From NCBI GenBank assembly GCA_944320815.1, contig CALUIZ010000001.1, positions 159,056 to 223,055 on the forward strand: a stretch of 64,000 nucleotides of DNA, in the 5' to 3' direction. Shown here in pieces: positions 9,408-18,140 of this stretch. The stretch comes from an uncultured Phocaeicola sp. GTDB taxonomy: Bacteria; Bacteroidota; Bacteroidia; Bacteroidales; Bacteroidaceae. The notes beneath the pieces were generated by a model. That model did not search any database. It was not told where the DNA came from and saw only the letters and a list, made by a program, of their open reading frames with translations. The translations under genes were made by a program, and so were the position numbers. Positions within the stretch are counted from its first letter, which is position 1, and each line of letters starts with the position of its first letter.

Positions 9408-10769
9408 TCATTTCAGCAACTCCTTTTCCAGCTCCTCCAGCGACTTCCCTTTCGTTTCGGGCAGTTTGAGGAGAAAGAAGATGAAACCCGCCAGACAAAT
9501 GCAGGCATAAATCCAGAATGTTCCGCTCGTGCCGAGGAACGCATTGAGAAACGGGAATGTATAAGTCAACGTACAGCTTGCCACCCACAGGGCGAAAGTT
9601 CCCGTAGCCATGGCCACTGCACGCACCCGGTTCGGAAATATTTCTGACAACAACACCCAAGTGACGGGACCGAGCGACATGGCATAGCAGGCAATGGCAA
9701 GCACCACGAGCACCACCATCATCATTCCGCTCATCTCCATATAGTAGCACAACCCCAGAATGGCATAGATTCCGGCCAGCCCGCCCGCACCGATAAGCAT
9801 CAGAGCACGGCGGCCCAGACGGTCGACTGTGTAGATGGCAACAAACGTGAACACCAGATTGGCTATACCCGTCACCACAATGTTGATGAACGTATTGTCC
9901 ACGTCATAGCCTGCCGACTGGAATATTTCCTGTGCATAATTGAATATCACATTCGTACCGCACCACTGCTGGAACATGGCAACCACAATGCCGATAACCA
10001 GCACCATGCGGAAAGGCTTGCTGAACAGCATCTTCAGTCCGCCTTGCGTCCGTTTCTGCGCTTCCGCCTTTTCATAGACACGCATTTCATTCTCCGCGTA
10101 TTCCTTGCCTCCAATCCGCACCAATGTGGCGAACGCTTTTCCGTTCTTCCCTTTCATTGCCAGCCAACGCGGACTTTCAGGAATGAATATCGCCAGCACC
10201 AGAAAGGCGGATGCAGGAAAAGCGGCAGCCCAGAACATCCAGCGCCAGGCCATCTCCTCATTCCATGCCGCATCATCGCTCACCAGAAGCCAGTTGACTA
10301 CCTGAGCGGCAAGTATCCCTATCACAATGGTAAGCTGGTTAAGTGACACCAGCCGCCCGCGGATGGATGTGGGTGCCACTTCCGCAATATACATAGGCGA
10401 AAGCCCCGAAGCGATGCCAATGGCTATGCCTCCCAGAAAGCGGACCAACAGAAAAAGAGAGAAGGTGTTGAAAGCACCCGTTCCGTAGGCCGTTGTCATG
10501 AAGATGAAGGCGGAAACCAACAGAAGCATTTTCCGCCCCAGCTTGTCAGCCAGCAGTCCTGCCGTCAGAGCACCTATCAGACATCCGGCCAAAGCGATGC
10601 TCATGGCCAGCCCCTGCATGGCAGGGCTTCCGGCAATGCCAAAATACAGTTCATAGAAGATTTTCGCTCCACCGATGACCACCCAGTCGTAACCGAACAG
10701 CAAGCCACCCATCGCGGAAACGAGACAGATGAAATAGACAAATCCTTTGTTGTAATTTTTCATATGCAA
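9408..10769 (-). CDS. Sugar porter family MFS transporter (XylE/GalP-like)
   Basis: This 453-residue protein has twelve predicted membrane segments and the full set of sugar-porter signatures: GGLLFGYDWVVIGGAK in helix 1, DKLGRK after helix 2, PESPRWLA before the central loop, DRLGRR in the second half, and PETKGKSLEELE at the C-terminus. The family imports monosaccharides by proton symport across the inner membrane. The gene is first in a minus-strand unit with the DUF5107 gene and lies head-to-head with an AraC regulator, so galactose or a related monomer from galactan is the plausible cargo. An ATG two codons further in (10763) is an equally good start. Confidence 0.93.
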   Translation of the reverse strand: MHMKNYNKGFVYFICLVSAMGGLLFGYDWVVIGGAKIFYELYFGIAGSPAMQGLAMSIALAGCLIGALTAGLLADKLGRKMLLLVSAFIFMTTAYGTGAFNTFSLFLLVRFLGGIAIGIASGLSPMYIAEVAPTSIRGRLVSLNQLTIVIGILAAQVVNWLLVSDDAAWNEEMAWRWMFWAAAFPASAFLVLAIFIPESPRWLAMKGKNGKAFATLVRIGGKEYAENEMRVYEKAEAQKRTQGGLKMLFSKPFRMVLVIGIVVAMFQQWCGTNVIFNYAQEIFQSAGYDVDNTFINIVVTGIANLVFTFVAIYTVDRLGRRALMLIGAGGLAGIYAILGLCYYMEMSGMMMVVLVVLAIACYAMSLGPVTWVLLSEIFPNRVRAVAMATGTFALWVASCTLTYTFPFLNAFLGTSGTFWIYACICLAGFIFFLLKLPETKGKSLEELEKELLK

Positions 10770-10799
10770 TTAGAAATTAATTATGTTTTTCTGATATGG

Positions 10800-10822
10800 C
10801 AAAGGTAGTGTGTTGCAACACA
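10800..10822 (-). promoter_or_regulatory. Sugar-porter promoter with palindromic operator
   Basis: On the minus strand TACCTTTG (10800-10807) matches the Bacteroidota -7 element TAnnTTTG and would start transcription about 25 bases before the transporter ATG. Directly upstream, between -7 and -33, is the perfect 14-bp palindrome TGTGTTGCAACACA (10809-10822). Its place inside the core promoter fits an operator for a dimeric repressor, or for the neighbouring AraC protein. Confidence 0.65.
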
Positions 10823-10883
10823 ACATGAAATGGAAGATTTTATCTTATAGATGGACTTTCTTACGATTTTTCGTCTCCCCTCA

Positions 10884-10915
10884 TTTGCTGCATATGTCCG
10901 GATTTCTTATATTTG
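10884..10915 (+). promoter_or_regulatory. Promoter of the AraC-family regulator gene
   Basis: TTTG (10884-10887), a 20-base spacer, then TATATTTG (10908-10915) fit the Bacteroidota consensus TTTG-N19/21-TAnnTTTG. Transcription should start near 10922, leaving about 20 bases before the ATG at 10942. Confidence 0.7.
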
Positions 10916-10941
10916 TATGCAACCTTGAAAAATGAAAGACC

Positions 10942-11829
10942 ATGATAAAGCTCAAAGACGGATTCAGCGGCGAAAGGGCACTGGTGGTTCCCCGGCTGAT
11001 CGTAAAAATAATGGAGGAAGACCCGCTTGTCTCCATGCTGCACATTACGGATATCGGATATTACCCGAAAGCGCTGCATCATTTCCGAGAAAGGATGCTC
11101 CCCATCAACCAGTATGTGTTCATCTATTGCATCGACGGAGCGGGAAGGTACCGTATAGGCGAGCATGAATTTCCCGTGTCGGCCAACCAGTATTTTATTC
11201 TGCCTGCGGGAATCCCGCACGCATATGCCGCCGATGATGACAATCCATGGACAATCTACTGGATTCACTTCAAAGGAATCCTGGCGCCCTATTATGCCAA
11301 AGGGGCCTCACATCCGATGGACATCCAGCCCGAAAGGCATTCGCGGATCAGCAACCGGATGAATGTTTTCGAAGAAATCTTCAACACGCTGAGATCGGGA
11401 TACAGCAACGAGAATCTGCGCTATGTGTCTTCGCTTTTCCATTATTATCTTGGCTCCCTGCGTTATATACAGCAATACCGGAAGGCGAATACAGACGCGA
11501 CGGATGACGGTGACATGACTCGGACAGCCATCCATTTCATGAAAGAGAATATGGAAAAACACATTACCCTGCAGAACATGGCCGACCATGTGGGATATTC
11601 TCCGTCACATTTCTCCATGCTTTTCAAAAAGCAGACCGGTCACGCTCCGCTTGCCTACTTCAATCTGCTGAAAATACAGCAGGCATGTTTCATGCTTGAT
11701 TCGACGGACATGAAGGTGAACCAGATATGTTATAAGGTAGGGATTGAAGACGCATACTATTTCTCGCGTCTGTTCAGCAAGATTATGGGAATGTCACCGG
11801 GAGAATACAGAAAAACGAAAAAAGGATGA
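10942..11829 (+). CDS. AraC-family transcriptional regulator with cupin sensor domain
   Basis: This 295-residue protein has an N-terminal cupin-like sugar-sensing domain (about 30-140, ending FILPAGIPHAYAADDDNPW) and a C-terminal pair of helix-turn-helix motifs (about 190-290). The first is ITLQNMADHVGYSPSHFSML; the second ends in the classic GMSPGEYRK. AraC proteins with this layout bind a sugar and switch a neighbouring operon. Here the divergent partner is the sugar porter and DUF5107 unit, 172 bases away, and the palindrome at 10809-10822 is a candidate site. It is a one-piece cytosolic regulator rather than the hybrid two-component type common in polysaccharide loci, so it probably responds to the intracellular monosaccharide. 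Confidence 0.9.
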   Translation: MIKLKDGFSGERALVVPRLIVKIMEEDPLVSMLHITDIGYYPKALHHFRERMLPINQYVFIYCIDGAGRYRIGEHEFPVSANQYFILPAGIPHAYAADDDNPWTIYWIHFKGILAPYYAKGASHPMDIQPERHSRISNRMNVFEEIFNTLRSGYSNENLRYVSSLFHYYLGSLRYIQQYRKANTDATDDGDMTRTAIHFMKENMEKHITLQNMADHVGYSPSHFSMLFKKQTGHAPLAYFNLLKIQQACFMLDSTDMKVNQICYKVGIEDAYYFSRLFSKIMGMSPGEYRKTKKG

Positions 11830-11835
11830 GGAGAT

Positions 11836-12405
11836 CTACAGCTTTCTTATCGCCCTGCGGCATTTCTCCAGTTCTTTCTCTCCTGCCTGCCGCTTTCTTG
11901 TCCCACCCAACTGGATGGCGGACACCACCTTGAATCCGCTCCATTTCAAGATTTCTCTCAAAGCTCTGACCGCTCCCTGTGACTGGCTGAACCATATGTT
12001 GAACGGGAACGGGGTGGAACAGGTGCTCACCAGAATTGCTTTCTTGCCTTTATGCAACGGTTCCGGAATGCCGGAGGAGCTCTCTCCCATCATCCCATAC
12101 ACTATCCTGTCAAACAGGACCTTTAGCTGCCCTGGGATATTTCCCCAATAGCAGGGTGCCCCGACTACCAGCACATCGCATTCTCTGATAAATCGGAGTA
12201 CACGCTGCGCATCGTCTTCGGGCAATACACACTCCCGTCGGCTGCGGCATGTCATGCAACCGGTACAGGGTACCACGTGCAGTCCGGATACAGAAACGGA
12301 AGTCACCTCAAACCCTTTTGCCTCTGCCTCTTCTTTCATGGCAGACAGCATCCGGAATATGTTTCCATCTTTCCGCGGACTTCCGTTTACAACTAAAATT
12401 TTCAT
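11836..12405 (-). CDS. NAD(P)H-dependent FMN reductase, flavodoxin-like
   Basis: This 189-residue protein begins MKILVVNGSPRKDGNIF, the phosphate-binding loop of FMN-reductase flavodoxin folds. A cysteine-rich stretch, PCTGCMTCRSRRECVLPEDD (about 50-69), places it near iron-sulfur flavoproteins and MdaB/NQO-like reductases. GAPCYWGNIPGQLKVLFDR (about 103-121) is the usual flavin-site segment. It probably reduces a quinone or other small electron acceptor in the cytoplasm; the substrate is unknown. The gene is last in the YhcH-glgB-DUF6057 unit (11 bases from the upstream stop) and is tail-to-tail with the AraC gene, only 6 bases apart, with no obvious terminator hairpin between them. Confidence 0.85.
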   Translation of the reverse strand: MKILVVNGSPRKDGNIFRMLSAMKEEAEAKGFEVTSVSVSGLHVVPCTGCMTCRSRRECVLPEDDAQRVLRFIRECDVLVVGAPCYWGNIPGQLKVLFDRIVYGMMGESSSGIPEPLHKGKKAILVSTCSTPFPFNIWFSQSQGAVRALREILKWSGFKVVSAIQLGGTRKRQAGEKELEKCRRAIRKL

Positions 12406-12416
12406 AGGAGAAACAT

Positions 12417-13568
12417 TCAGTTCTGATAGTCAAAATACCACCAGTATGTGTCGCCATGATAACGGCGCATCCAGTTCTCACGCTCCTTGGCAGATGCATA
12501 TTCTTTTTCCTTCTCCCTGTATTCTGCAAAACGACGCACATAAGCCGTATCTTTTTTCAGGGACACAGAATCAGCGTGCTGCGACCAGTACAGTACCATC
12601 GCTTCACGATAGAAGCGTGGCAGAGTATCTTCCGGTTCATAAAAGTCGTTCACGGCTTCGGCAAATTCAGTCAGATTCTTGTCAAGCAGCAACGCCGAAA
12701 GATAATAGTCAAGCGAAGTGTACTTTCCTGTACCCTTATAGCAGATGTTACGCAGGAAAACCATGCGCTGTTCCCCTCTATAAGGTCTGGCTCCCAACAA
12801 ATAATAAATGGAATCGTTTGTATAGCGGAGCGTTTCCAAAGAATCGTCGGCAAAGAAAAGTCCTTCCGAACCATAATACTGTGGGTAGTCGAACAGACGT
12901 TCCCCCATCGTTCCACTCTTTACCATCGCCATCGCACGGAGAGCAGTCAATGTACGGCTGGCCTCAAGCGACTTTTTCCCGACACTCAGCACTTTGCCAT
13001 ATTCATGTTTCCGCAGATAATGTTCTGCCTGAAGCTCATGATGGAAAGTGCGGTCCGTATTGCCACACAATACAGTCATCACACACAGGGCCACAAGAAT
13101 AAACAAGTTTCCATTGACTATTCCCATAGTGTTTTCCTCATTGTTCAGCTGCACCCGGAATATTCCTCTCAACCAATAGGCAACAGCTATGAATGCGGCA
13201 ATCAGCAACGGAAGCAACCAGGGCCAACATGAATGGTATGAGGAGGTGTACACATCTCTCCCCACATCGGTGAGCGCACACAGAATCAGAAAAGACGGCA
13301 CATAAGCCAGCGCACGGACATAGCCTTTCAACCCCAACAGACAGTTCACCCCCCATCTGACAAGCAGCAAAATGAGCGTGATGACCACCGCACTGGCCAT
13401 CGGAGCAAAATGAGTTTTCCCATGAGCCAACGAATAATGCAGTGCCTCCAGCACTTCACGCTGGAACACATACAGATAAACAAAACTGAAAACAGAAAAA
13501 AGAAGACCGCATACCACAATCATGATGCGTGCGGTCTTCCTGTATAATGAAACAATATAACCGGTCAT
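12417..13568 (-). CDS. DUF6057-like integral membrane protein
   Basis: This is a 383-residue protein with about five hydrophobic segments in the first half (residues about 15-35, 58-75, 85-103, 115-132 and 150-168). A soluble C-terminal half (about 170-383) is rich in Tyr, Arg and Glu, with helical-repeat character (ALRAMAMVKSGTMGERLFDY). It resembles the Bacteroidota-restricted DUF6057 membrane family. No catalytic residues were recognised. It starts 7 bases after the branching-enzyme stop and is followed 11 bases later by the flavin reductase, so it is co-transcribed with both. The function is unknown. Confidence 0.65.
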   Translation of the reverse strand: MTGYIVSLYRKTARIMIVVCGLLFSVFSFVYLYVFQREVLEALHYSLAHGKTHFAPMASAVVITLILLLVRWGVNCLLGLKGYVRALAYVPSFLILCALTDVGRDVYTSSYHSCWPWLLPLLIAAFIAVAYWLRGIFRVQLNNEENTMGIVNGNLFILVALCVMTVLCGNTDRTFHHELQAEHYLRKHEYGKVLSVGKKSLEASRTLTALRAMAMVKSGTMGERLFDYPQYYGSEGLFFADDSLETLRYTNDSIYYLLGARPYRGEQRMVFLRNICYKGTGKYTSLDYYLSALLLDKNLTEFAEAVNDFYEPEDTLPRFYREAMVLYWSQHADSVSLKKDTAYVRRFAEYREKEKEYASAKERENWMRRYHGDTYWWYFDYQN

Positions 13569-13575
13569 ATAAACA

Positions 13576-15588
13576 TTAAGCTTTCACCCGTTTCAGCACC
13601 ACAGCCGAACGAGCAGGCACATAGAGTTTCAACCACTCTTTCTTGTCTTTCGCATAGAGGGGATCGGCGCACGTGAAATGGCGAAGCGAGTCATCGGAGA
13701 ATCCGAAACCTCCGAACGCCTTGTTGTCCGTATTCAGCACCACATCATAAGCCCCACGCGGAACAAGGAAACCATAATCCGTGAACGAACGGGTAGGATT
13801 GAAGTTGAATACAAAAATCAGGTCCTTCCGACGGTAGGCCAGTATCTGGTCGCCATCATTGTGCCAGATTTCCACCACATCCGACTTCTGGACATTCTTC
13901 ACTTCCGTCAGCAGATGAACCATCGCCTTGTCGAAGTCGCCAAGATAATGATAGCACAGACTCTTGTCGTCCACAAGATGCCACTGGCGGCGCGCATACT
14001 TATACGACCATCCGTTGCCTTCACGCGGGAAATCAATCCATTCGGGGTGTCCGAACTCATTGCCCATGAAGTTCAGATAGCCGCCATTGATGGTAGAAGC
14101 TGTCAGCAGACGAATCATCTTGTGCAGAGCGATACCCCGTTCTACCACACCGTTCTCGTCGCCGATTCTGAAATGCCAGTACATGTCAGCATCTATCAGA
14201 CGGAAAATGATAGTCTTGTCGCCCACCAGTGCCTGGTCGTGACTTTCACAATAAGAAACGGTTTTTTCATCCTTGCGGCGGTTGGTCACCTCCCAGAACA
14301 GACTTGAAGGCTTCCAGTCCTCATCACGACGCTCCTTGATTATCTTGATCCAATAGTCCGGAATGTTCATTGCCATACGATAGTCAAACCCATAGCCTCC
14401 GTCTTCAAAAGGAGCCGCAAGCCCCGGCATACCGGAAACTTCTTCAGCGATGGTGATAGCCTTCGGATTCACTTCATGAATCAGCTTGTTGGCCAACGTG
14501 AGATAGCAGACGGCATTGTCGTCCTGATGTCCGTTGAAATAGTCGCCATAGTTACAGAATGCCTCACCCAGTCCGTGACTATAATAAAGCATTGAAGTGA
14601 CCCCGTCAAAGCGGAACCCGTCGAAATGGAACTCTTCGAGCCAGTACTTGCAGTTGGACAACAGGAAATGGAGTACCTCGTTCTTCCCATAATCGAAGCA
14701 GAGAGAATCCCATGCCGGATGTTCACGCCGGTCGCCCTGATAGAAATACTGGCAAGGGTCACCGGCAAAGTTGCCCAAACCTTCCACCTCATTCTTCACC
14801 GCATGCGAATGAACGATATCCATGATGACAGCAATGCCCATCTGGTGAGCAGTATCTATAAGCTGCTTCAGTTCATCGGGTGTCCCGAAACGTGACGAGG
14901 GCGCGAAGAAGCTCGACACATGATAACCGAAGCTTCCATAATACGGATGTTCCTGAATGGCCATAATCTGAATGCAGTTGTAGCCGTCTTCCTTCACACG
15001 CGGAAGAATATTCTCACGGAATTCATTGTAAGTGCCCACACGTTCCGCATCCTGCGCCATACCCACATGACACTCATAAATCATGAGCGGCCCCACATTG
15101 GGAGTGAATGCCCTTTTCTTGAACTTGTAGGGTTTTTCAGGGTTCCACACCTGTGCGCTGAATATCTTCGTCACATCATCCTGCACCACTCTTCGTGCCC
15201 ACGCCGGGATACGTTCTCCGCATCCTCCTTCCCAATACACCTTCAACTTGTACAGGTCGCCATGTTTCATCGCCTTCTCCGGAAGCTTTATTTCCCAGTT
15301 GCCGCTGTTGCGCAGACGCTTCATCCGGTATGCAGAAGTTTCCTTCCATCCGTTGAAGTCGCCTATCAGATAGATTTCCGTCGCATTGGGAGCCCATTCG
15401 CGGAACACCCATCCCTTATCCGTATGATGCAGGCCGAAATAAAGATGCCCGTCGGCAAAATCCGCCAGCTTCTTCTTTCCGACCAGTTCCTTTTCCTTCG
15501 CGATTGCATGCTGATGACGTCCGTTGATGGCATCAGCGTATGGCTCAAGCCATGGATCATTCTTGATGATATTCAAAGTCTCACCCAT
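13576..15588 (-). CDS. glgB: 1,4-alpha-glucan branching enzyme (GH13)
   Basis: This 670-residue protein has an N-terminal CBM48-like beta-sandwich (about 40-145; VFREWAPNATEIYLIGDFNGW) followed by a GH13 barrel. Catalytic signatures are visible: GFRFDGVTSMLY with the nucleophile Asp, ITIAEEVSGMPG with the acid/base Glu, and YCESHDQALVGDKT with the third Asp. A C-terminal beta domain closes the protein. Length and the extended N-terminus match the eukaryote-like GH13_8 branching enzymes found in Bacteroides. It introduces alpha-1,6 branches into glycogen in the cytoplasm. It lies 19 bases downstream of the YhcH gene and 7 bases upstream of the DUF6057 gene. Confidence 0.97.
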   Translation of the reverse strand: MGETLNIIKNDPWLEPYADAINGRHQHAIAKEKELVGKKKLADFADGHLYFGLHHTDKGWVFREWAPNATEIYLIGDFNGWKETSAYRMKRLRNSGNWEIKLPEKAMKHGDLYKLKVYWEGGCGERIPAWARRVVQDDVTKIFSAQVWNPEKPYKFKKRAFTPNVGPLMIYECHVGMAQDAERVGTYNEFRENILPRVKEDGYNCIQIMAIQEHPYYGSFGYHVSSFFAPSSRFGTPDELKQLIDTAHQMGIAVIMDIVHSHAVKNEVEGLGNFAGDPCQYFYQGDRREHPAWDSLCFDYGKNEVLHFLLSNCKYWLEEFHFDGFRFDGVTSMLYYSHGLGEAFCNYGDYFNGHQDDNAVCYLTLANKLIHEVNPKAITIAEEVSGMPGLAAPFEDGGYGFDYRMAMNIPDYWIKIIKERRDEDWKPSSLFWEVTNRRKDEKTVSYCESHDQALVGDKTIIFRLIDADMYWHFRIGDENGVVERGIALHKMIRLLTASTINGGYLNFMGNEFGHPEWIDFPREGNGWSYKYARRQWHLVDDKSLCYHYLGDFDKAMVHLLTEVKNVQKSDVVEIWHNDGDQILAYRRKDLIFVFNFNPTRSFTDYGFLVPRGAYDVVLNTDNKAFGGFGFSDDSLRHFTCADPLYAKDKKEWLKLYVPARSAVVLKRVKA

Positions 15589-15607
15589 AGTATATCTGAT
15601 TTAATGA

Positions 15608-16051
15608 TTATTTTACACGAACTTTCACTATCACTTTCTTCACCCCGTCAGGAGTTACACCCGGTGCGTGTGCGTCTTCCGGGAAGAAGATGGCGAACAT
15701 GCCCGGCTTCACGGTCAGGTAGTCTGTGGCCAGCCCTTCATAGAAAGTAATGTCCTTTTCTGCGTTATAAGGAGCTTCAGGCAAATCAGTACGGGGCATG
15801 TAACCCATCAGTTCCACACCCGACAGCGGAATCTGGATGTCAATGAAATTGTTGTGGGTTTCTATTCTTGCCTCGTCTTTCGTCTTCGGGCGAGCCTGGG
15901 AGAAGTTGACCATCAGTTCACCTTCCTTCAAGACAACCTTCCCTATCTCATGCGCATCCAGGTCGGTGGATTTCAAAAACTCCACGGCCTGCGCGAACAA
16001 GGGGTTCAAAGACACGTACCTTTCCAAGTTCTCTAATCTGTCAATAACCAT
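15608..16051 (-). CDS. YhcH/YjgK/YiaL family protein (DUF386 cupin)
   Basis: This 147-residue single-domain beta protein has the family hallmarks HNNFIDIQIPLSGVELMGY (about 70-88) and FAIFFPEDAHAPGV (about 120-133). The His and acidic residues of these motifs are thought to hold a metal. Relatives sit in sialic-acid and other sugar operons and are suspected sugar epimerases or anomerases. Here it leads an operon with the glycogen branching enzyme, so a role in cytosolic sugar handling is plausible but unproven. The start is well placed, about 60 bases downstream of a -7 element at 16118-16125. Confidence 0.88.
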   Translation of the reverse strand: MVIDRLENLERYVSLNPLFAQAVEFLKSTDLDAHEIGKVVLKEGELMVNFSQARPKTKDEARIETHNNFIDIQIPLSGVELMGYMPRTDLPEAPYNAEKDITFYEGLATDYLTVKPGMFAIFFPEDAHAPGVTPDGVKKVIVKVRVK

Positions 16052-16117
16052 AATGCAATGTTTTTAATATTAATAATCAGATTTGTATATCCGTAACTTC
16101 CAGTTTTTTGAACTACA

Positions 16118-16125
16118 CAAACTTA
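16118..16125 (-). promoter_or_regulatory. -7 element for the YhcH-glgB operon
   Basis: TAAGTTTG on the minus strand matches TAnnTTTG. It would begin transcription near 16111, about 60 bases before the YhcH start. The -33 region is weak (a TTG 22 bases upstream). Confidence 0.5.
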
Positions 16126-16165
16126 CGAAATATATTCTGATAAACCACAACAAAACAGACGTTTT

Positions 16166-16957
16166 TTATTCCTCCTCCAGCATTTTCAGTAGGAAATCAT
16201 GTATTTTCCCGTTTGAGGCCACAATCTGCCGTCCCGACTCATAATCGTTCCCTCCACGGAAGTCGGTCGTCTTCCCTCCTGCATTCTTCACTATCAGGAT
16301 ACCTGCGGCTATGTCCCACGGACCGAGAAAGGCTTCCACTCTTCCGTCGAAACGTCCGCATGCCACATAACACATTTCCGCCGCGGCCGCTCCCACCACT
16401 CTCGTTCCCGCCACGTTGCCATAGATTCCGTCGACCAGTTTCCGGAATGTCGGCTTGTAGGTCTCCGCATCGTATGGCAGGCCGAGAGCCACGAACGCAT
16501 CATCGTACGAACTGACCTCCGACACGCGGATTGTCTCCCCATTGCAGAAAGATGGCATCCCCTTGCATGTCCAGAAACATTCGTCACGGCAGATTTCATA
16601 AACCACACCCAGAAGAATCTCCTCCCTGCTGCGCAAAGCGATGCTTACGCAGTAAGGCGCATTGTCGTGGATAAAGTTGGTGGTTCCGTCAAGAGGGTCC
16701 ACCACCCAACAATAAGGCTCCCCGCCGAATCCGGCACTCCCCTCCTCTGCGATGAAGCCCGCTTCAGGAAGCAGTTCCCGCAGACGGGCCACGATTCTCC
16801 TTTCCGATTCTCTGTCCACATAAGAAACGTAATCGTGCGCATGCTTCTTCTCCACGCTTCCGCGCGAAAAGCCGTTTCTTTCCCCACGGATGAAACGTCC
16901 GGTCTCCACCGCCAGCCGGCGCACTTCTTCTGTAAGTTCCGGCAGATTCAGATTCAT
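16166..16957 (-). CDS. Inositol-monophosphatase family phosphatase (SuhB/CysQ-like)
   Basis: This 263-residue protein has the metal-site motifs of the family: AEEGSAGFGGEPYCWVVDPLDGTTNF (about 71-96, quoted by its ends as EEGS and WVVDPLDGTTNF) and the C-terminal GPWDIAAGILIVKNAGG. These residues hold magnesium ions that activate water for hydrolysis of small phosphate monoesters such as inositol-1-phosphate or 3'-phosphoadenosine 5'-phosphate. The natural substrate cannot be told from sequence. Its ATG overlaps the stop of the MORN gene by four bases (ATGA), so translation is probably coupled, and it is last in the kdsB operon. Confidence 0.92.
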   Translation of the reverse strand: MNLNLPELTEEVRRLAVETGRFIRGERNGFSRGSVEKKHAHDYVSYVDRESERRIVARLRELLPEAGFIAEEGSAGFGGEPYCWVVDPLDGTTNFIHDNAPYCVSIALRSREEILLGVVYEICRDECFWTCKGMPSFCNGETIRVSEVSSYDDAFVALGLPYDAETYKPTFRKLVDGIYGNVAGTRVVGAAAAEMCYVACGRFDGRVEAFLGPWDIAAGILIVKNAGGKTTDFRGGNDYESGRQIVASNGKIHDFLLKMLEEE

Positions 16958-18081
16958 TTCTTTTCCTCCAGCAAGCGTCCATATCTGAAAGTGCCCTGAC
17001 GGACCACTTTCCCCTCAGCATCCGTTTCCACAAAAGGCCCGTCCTTCTTTCCCTGCTTGAAGAAGCCTTCAAAACGGATTCCGTCTTTATTCACCAGCGT
17101 ACCTTTCCCCTCTTCTTTTCCGCGCACGAAACCGCCCGTGTAGACAGTGCCGTCCACCATACGCAACGTGCCTTCTCCATCGGGCATATTATTTTTCCAC
17201 TGGCCTTCATACACATCACCGTTAGCCCACCTGTAAGTACCTTTTCCCGACCGCTGGTTCCTGAGCCAGTCGCCTTCGTAAACCGCTCCGTTGGCCCAGG
17301 TGAACGTACCTTTTCCGTTCTGCCATCCGTCGGAGAACTGACCCACATACTTGTCGCCGTTGGGATAGGTATAGATACCCTCTCCGGTACGTTTCCCGTC
17401 GATATAGTCGCCTTCATATTTCTCACCGTTCTGGAAATAGAATATTCCCTTTCCTTCCTGCACGTCATTCTTCCAGTCGCCCACATACTTGTCGCCGTTG
17501 GAATAGATATAAGTGCCTTTGCCATGACGCATACCGTCCTTCCAACCGCCTTCATACTCCGACTTGTCCTCCCATACCATCGTTCCCTGTCCGTTCTTCA
17601 GGTCATCCTTCCATTCTCCTGTATAAGACGCGCCTCCATTCCATGTGTAGGTACCTTTCCCGTTGCGCTTGTCCTGATGCCAGGTTCCCACGTACAGGTC
17701 GCCGTTGTAATAAGTCATCGTGCCTTCCCCTTCCTGGAAATCCTCAAACCAGAAGCCTTCGTAACGGTTGTTGTTCATGAAATAGAACGTACCCTTTCCA
17801 TGCTGCTGGTCCTGAAACCACTCGCCCACATACTTTTCTCCGTCACTGAACGTATAGGTTCCTTGTCCCTGACGCTTGCCTTTCACATATTCTCCTTCAT
17901 ACACATCGCCGTTCCGGAACACGGTCCTTCCCTTTCCGTTGGGACGGCGTCCTTTCAGTTCTCCCGTATATTCGGAACCATCCTTGAACTTATAATATCC
18001 CAGCGACAACTGCGCCGAAGCAGAAGTCCCTCCCATAGCCAGGAGGGCAAACAATAAAATGCTATATCTGTTCATTCTCAT
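16954..18081 (-). CDS. Exported MORN-repeat protein (14 repeats)
   Basis: After a signal peptide ending ASAQ, the 375-residue protein is almost wholly made of about 14 MORN repeats of 23 residues, each of the type YxGxW(x)nGkGtyxxxnG (YTGE, YEGE, YVGE and so on at regular spacing). I placed the start at the ATG ending at 18081: AGGA lies just upstream and the signal peptide follows at once. An in-frame ATG at 18144, overlapping the M16 stop, would add 21 residues in front of the signal. MORN arrays form elongated beta-hairpin rods that bind lipids or proteins. With kdsB and the M16-like gene in the same operon an envelope role is likely, but the partner is unknown. Confidence 0.88.
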   Translation of the reverse strand: MRMNRYSILLFALLAMGGTSASAQLSLGYYKFKDGSEYTGELKGRRPNGKGRTVFRNGDVYEGEYVKGKRQGQGTYTFSDGEKYVGEWFQDQQHGKGTFYFMNNNRYEGFWFEDFQEGEGTMTYYNGDLYVGTWHQDKRNGKGTYTWNGGASYTGEWKDDLKNGQGTMVWEDKSEYEGGWKDGMRHGKGTYIYSNGDKYVGDWKNDVQEGKGIFYFQNGEKYEGDYIDGKRTGEGIYTYPNGDKYVGQFSDGWQNGKGTFTWANGAVYEGDWLRNQRSGKGTYRWANGDVYEGQWKNNMPDGEGTLRMVDGTVYTGGFVRGKEEGKGTLVNKDGIRFEGFFKQGKKDGPFVETDAEGKVVRQGTFRYGRLLEEKK

Positions 18082-18140
18082 CTTTTCCTGTTTTATCGCG
18101 GCCAAAATTAGTTTTTTTGCCGATGCCTCTGACGGCGGAT

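Noticed and set aside
17000..18000. Repetitive DNA resembling a tandem repeat array
   Set aside because: The repetition is in the coding sequence of MORN repeats (23 codons each), not a non-coding array.
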